A DNA stretch of 32,792 bases from a virus. The stretch covers positions 1 to 32,792 of the IMG/VR virus record IMGVR_UViG_3300021364_002105; one strand, 5' to 3'. The notes beneath the pieces were generated by a model, which made no database searches, was not told the origin of the DNA, and saw only the letters and a program-made list of their open reading frames with translations. Below, piece after piece: positions 31,062-32,792 of this stretch (positions are counted from its first letter, which is position 1; every line of letters begins with the position of its first letter). Position numbers and translations under genes: made by a program.

Positions 31062-31262
31062 ATGGCTAAGAAAAAAATAAAAGAATTAGACGGATTTGTA
31101 AAAGATACAAATACTAAAGCTATTATAAATACTAATAGTACAGTATTTGAAGCTAGAAGAGCTCAGAAACAATTGTTAAAAGATAAGGATGATCAAATTG
31201 CAAAGATGCAAAATGATATTGATGAATTAAAGAAACTAGTAAAAGGATTGAGTAAAAAATAA
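31062..31262 (+). CDS. 66-residue coiled-coil protein
   Basis: A basic N-terminus is followed by a charged helix (about 30-62: ARRAQKQLLKDKDDQIAKMQ and NDIDELKKLVKGL) with heptad-like hydrophobic spacing, predicting a short coiled coil. It lies between the giant structural protein and the fibre-like gene, 8 nt after the former and overlapping the latter by 1 nt, so it is probably a small fibre-junction or fibre-assembly protein. No family recognised. Confidence 0.68.
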   Translation: MAKKKIKELDGFVKDTNTKAIINTNSTVFEARRAQKQLLKDKDDQIAKMQNDIDELKKLVKGLSKK

Positions 31263-32792
31263 TGGCAGCTAATAAAGAAACAAGAATAGTAAAAAATAAT
31301 ACCCTAGAACAATTTAGGCAGAAGTCTAATGAGATATCTTTACACCTTGGTGATAACGAACAACTAGGTGGTCAGTTTGCTGATAAGGTATATAATCTTG
31401 ATAATGTATCAGCTGGTTCATTAAGGTTCTTTGGTAATGATGATAATTCTAAAACAATTAGATTTGAAATTAAACCAGAAGAACAATTAGATAACACATC
31501 TGGTTATTTAATACTAAACGATGTTTCTTCATTAACAGGGTTTGCTGCCGGTGACACAATATCACAGAGTGGTGGATTTTCTGCTACAGTTGTTTCAAGT
31601 ACAACTGAAAAGATTCTTTTAACAAATACAAGTGGTACATATGATAGTACTGAAGATATAACAGATAATAATTCAAATACTATTGCTGCTGCTAACCATG
31701 ATAGAGTACATTCAGAATCATTTAATGTTGGTGTATTAAGAGTATATAAAAACAATACAGAAATCAATCAAGGATTAGGTGCTAATGACTTCCATGTTGC
31801 GACATTAGCAGCAAGGTTAAATCTTACAGGAGCTCCAGATGTTTCAGAAATAACAGAAGGCACTGTATTAAATCAATCAGGTGGATTCACTGGTACTGTA
31901 TTACACGCATCAGCCACACAATTACTATTTAAATCAACTACAGGTTCTTTTGATAATACTTTAGTTGTAAGATTTAGTACAACAGGAAATCCTACTGCAC
32001 TTGCAGTTAATGAATACACAGGTTCACTTGTATCATACGACACAGCTTATGGAAATGCCATCGAACTTAATACTCCAGCTGCGGCGAATGATGACATTAA
32101 AATATTTAGTGCAAATTTAGTTGATGCACTAAATGAATTACAAGGTGATATAGGTTCAGTCGAAAGTTTAACCACAACAGCAACAACGCTACAAGGTGCG
32201 ATAAACGAACACGATGCTGAACTGGGTACTATTACCGCAGGAGCTATGGGTACTACTGCTTCAACAGTTAGTGGTGCCATAGCCGAACATGAAACATTGT
32301 TAGGTAATAATAGTATTTCAAGTATTGCTTCTACGGTCACAGGTTCATTAAACACATTACATGGAGAGATTGGTGATATAACTGCTCTAGAAAATTCATT
32401 AGGTAGTAATCTTGTAGCTGCATTAAATAATATTGAAGCAGTCTTTGATGCTTCACAAAATGAGATTAGTGCAGGCTCAAATGCATTTGCAATTAATTCA
32501 GGTGCATTTACAATTAACTCATCAGGTGATATTGTATTAGATGCTGATGGTGGTGATATTGTATTAAAGGATGCTAATTCAGAATATGGTAGATTTACAA
32601 ATAGTTCTGGTGATCTTATATTAAAAACTGGAGCTTCTTCAATTTCAGCAATTACACTAGATGCATCAGATGATGGTACAGCTATCTTTAATCATGATGT
32701 TAAATTACCAGATGATGGAAGAGTATTATTAGGTGCAGATAATGATTTAATATTAAAGCAGTCAGGTACTCAAGGAACTATTTTAAATACTG
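31262..32792 (+). CDS. Tail-fibre-like structural protein (N-terminal part)
   Basis: Frame starts at ATG 31262 inside the previous stop and is open to the window edge (510 codons). The N-terminus (MAANKETRIVKNNTLEQFRQKSN split here, LHLGDNEQLGGQFADKVYNL) is followed by two beta modules (about 92-141 and 198-240). Next are helical repeats with LVDALNELQGDIGSVE, TLQGAINEHDAELG and TVSGAIAEHETLLG, likely a trimeric coiled coil. Then come Gly/Asp strands (GDIVLDADGGDIVLKDANSE) of the kind seen in trimeric phage fibres. It probably forms a fibre attached to the baseplate. The receptor-binding end is outside the window. Confidence 0.8.
   Translation, partial: MAANKETRIVKNNTLEQFRQKSNEISLHLGDNEQLGGQFADKVYNLDNVSAGSLRFFGNDDNSKTIRFEIKPEEQLDNTSGYLILNDVSSLTGFAAGDTISQSGGFSATVVSSTTEKILLTNTSGTYDSTEDITDNNSNTIAAANHDRVHSESFNVGVLRVYKNNTEINQGLGANDFHVATLAARLNLTGAPDVSEITEGTVLNQSGGFTGTVLHASATQLLFKSTTGSFDNTLVVRFSTTGNPTALAVNEYTGSLVSYDTAYGNAIELNTPAAANDDIKIFSANLVDALNELQGDIGSVESLTTTATTLQGAINEHDAELGTITAGAMGTTASTVSGAIAEHETLLGNNSISSIASTVTGSLNTLHGEIGDITALENSLGSNLVAALNNIEAVFDASQNEISAGSNAFAINSGAFTINSSGDIVLDADGGDIVLKDANSEYGRFTNSSGDLILKTGASSISAITLDASDDGTAIFNHDVKLPDDGRVLLGADNDLILKQSGTQGTILNT

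Noticed and set aside
1-32792. CRISPR arrays, insertion sequences, integrase or attachment sites
   Set aside because: No spaced direct repeats of CRISPR type, no transposase or recombinase frame and no terminal inverted repeats were seen.

Overview
The window is a stretch of an AT-rich, T4-like myovirus genome of the marine type. The virion genes recognised are gp4, gp5, gp6, gp7, gp8, gp25, gp26, gp27, gp48, gp51 and gp53, and they sit beside the replication and late-transcription genes gp32, gp33 and gp59. There is no integrase, transposase or CRISPR array, and I see no photosynthesis gene. Low GC, cyanophage-like gene content without photosynthesis genes, and a curlin-repeat gene are what I recall for myophages of SAR11 (pelagimyophages). 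That host assignment is inference, not something the sequence proves.

Region by region. 1-2915: the end of an unidentified gene, a secreted curlin-repeat protein, a membrane CHASE2-adenylate cyclase, and a protein with a signal peptide whose first ~98 codons lie out of frame inside the cyclase gene. 2944-5850: an early-type region with a tRNA-Glu, four-fold 11-nt repeats, near-identical sigma70-type promoters and a chain of very small, overlapping, mostly unidentified genes, several encoding tiny membrane proteins. It ends in a hairpin that could also form a pseudoknot over the next ribosome binding site. 5861-9354: an unidentified basic protein, a 2-Cys peroxiredoxin, gp33, gp59 and gp32, closed by a strong UUCG terminator.

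9353-14838 is on the minus strand: gp4, an unidentified probable virion protein, a tail-tube-fold protein, gp26 with gp51 as a probable -1 frameshift extension, a small two-helix membrane protein and a repetitive tape-measure-like protein. 14879 to the end is on the plus strand: the baseplate (gp48, gp53, gp27, a spike-type gp5 without lysozyme, an unidentified structural protein, gp25, gp6, gp7, gp8), a 1779-residue DUF4815-type structural protein, a small coiled-coil protein and the start of a fibre-like protein that runs off the window. The two arms diverge from 14838-14878, where two T4-type late boxes (TATAAATA) point at each other, each touching the start codon of the opposite gene.

How it fits together: gp33 helps transcribe late genes from TATAAATA promoters. 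gp59 loads helicase on gp32-coated DNA. The minus-arm products make the tail tube start and tape measure, and the plus-arm products make the hub, wedges and peripheral fibres. The most unusual parts are the curlin/cyclase/secreted-protein group with its apparent 296-nt overlapping gene, the gp26-gp51 frameshift, the gp32 with no zinc ligands, and small beta modules that recur across several baseplate and fibre proteins.
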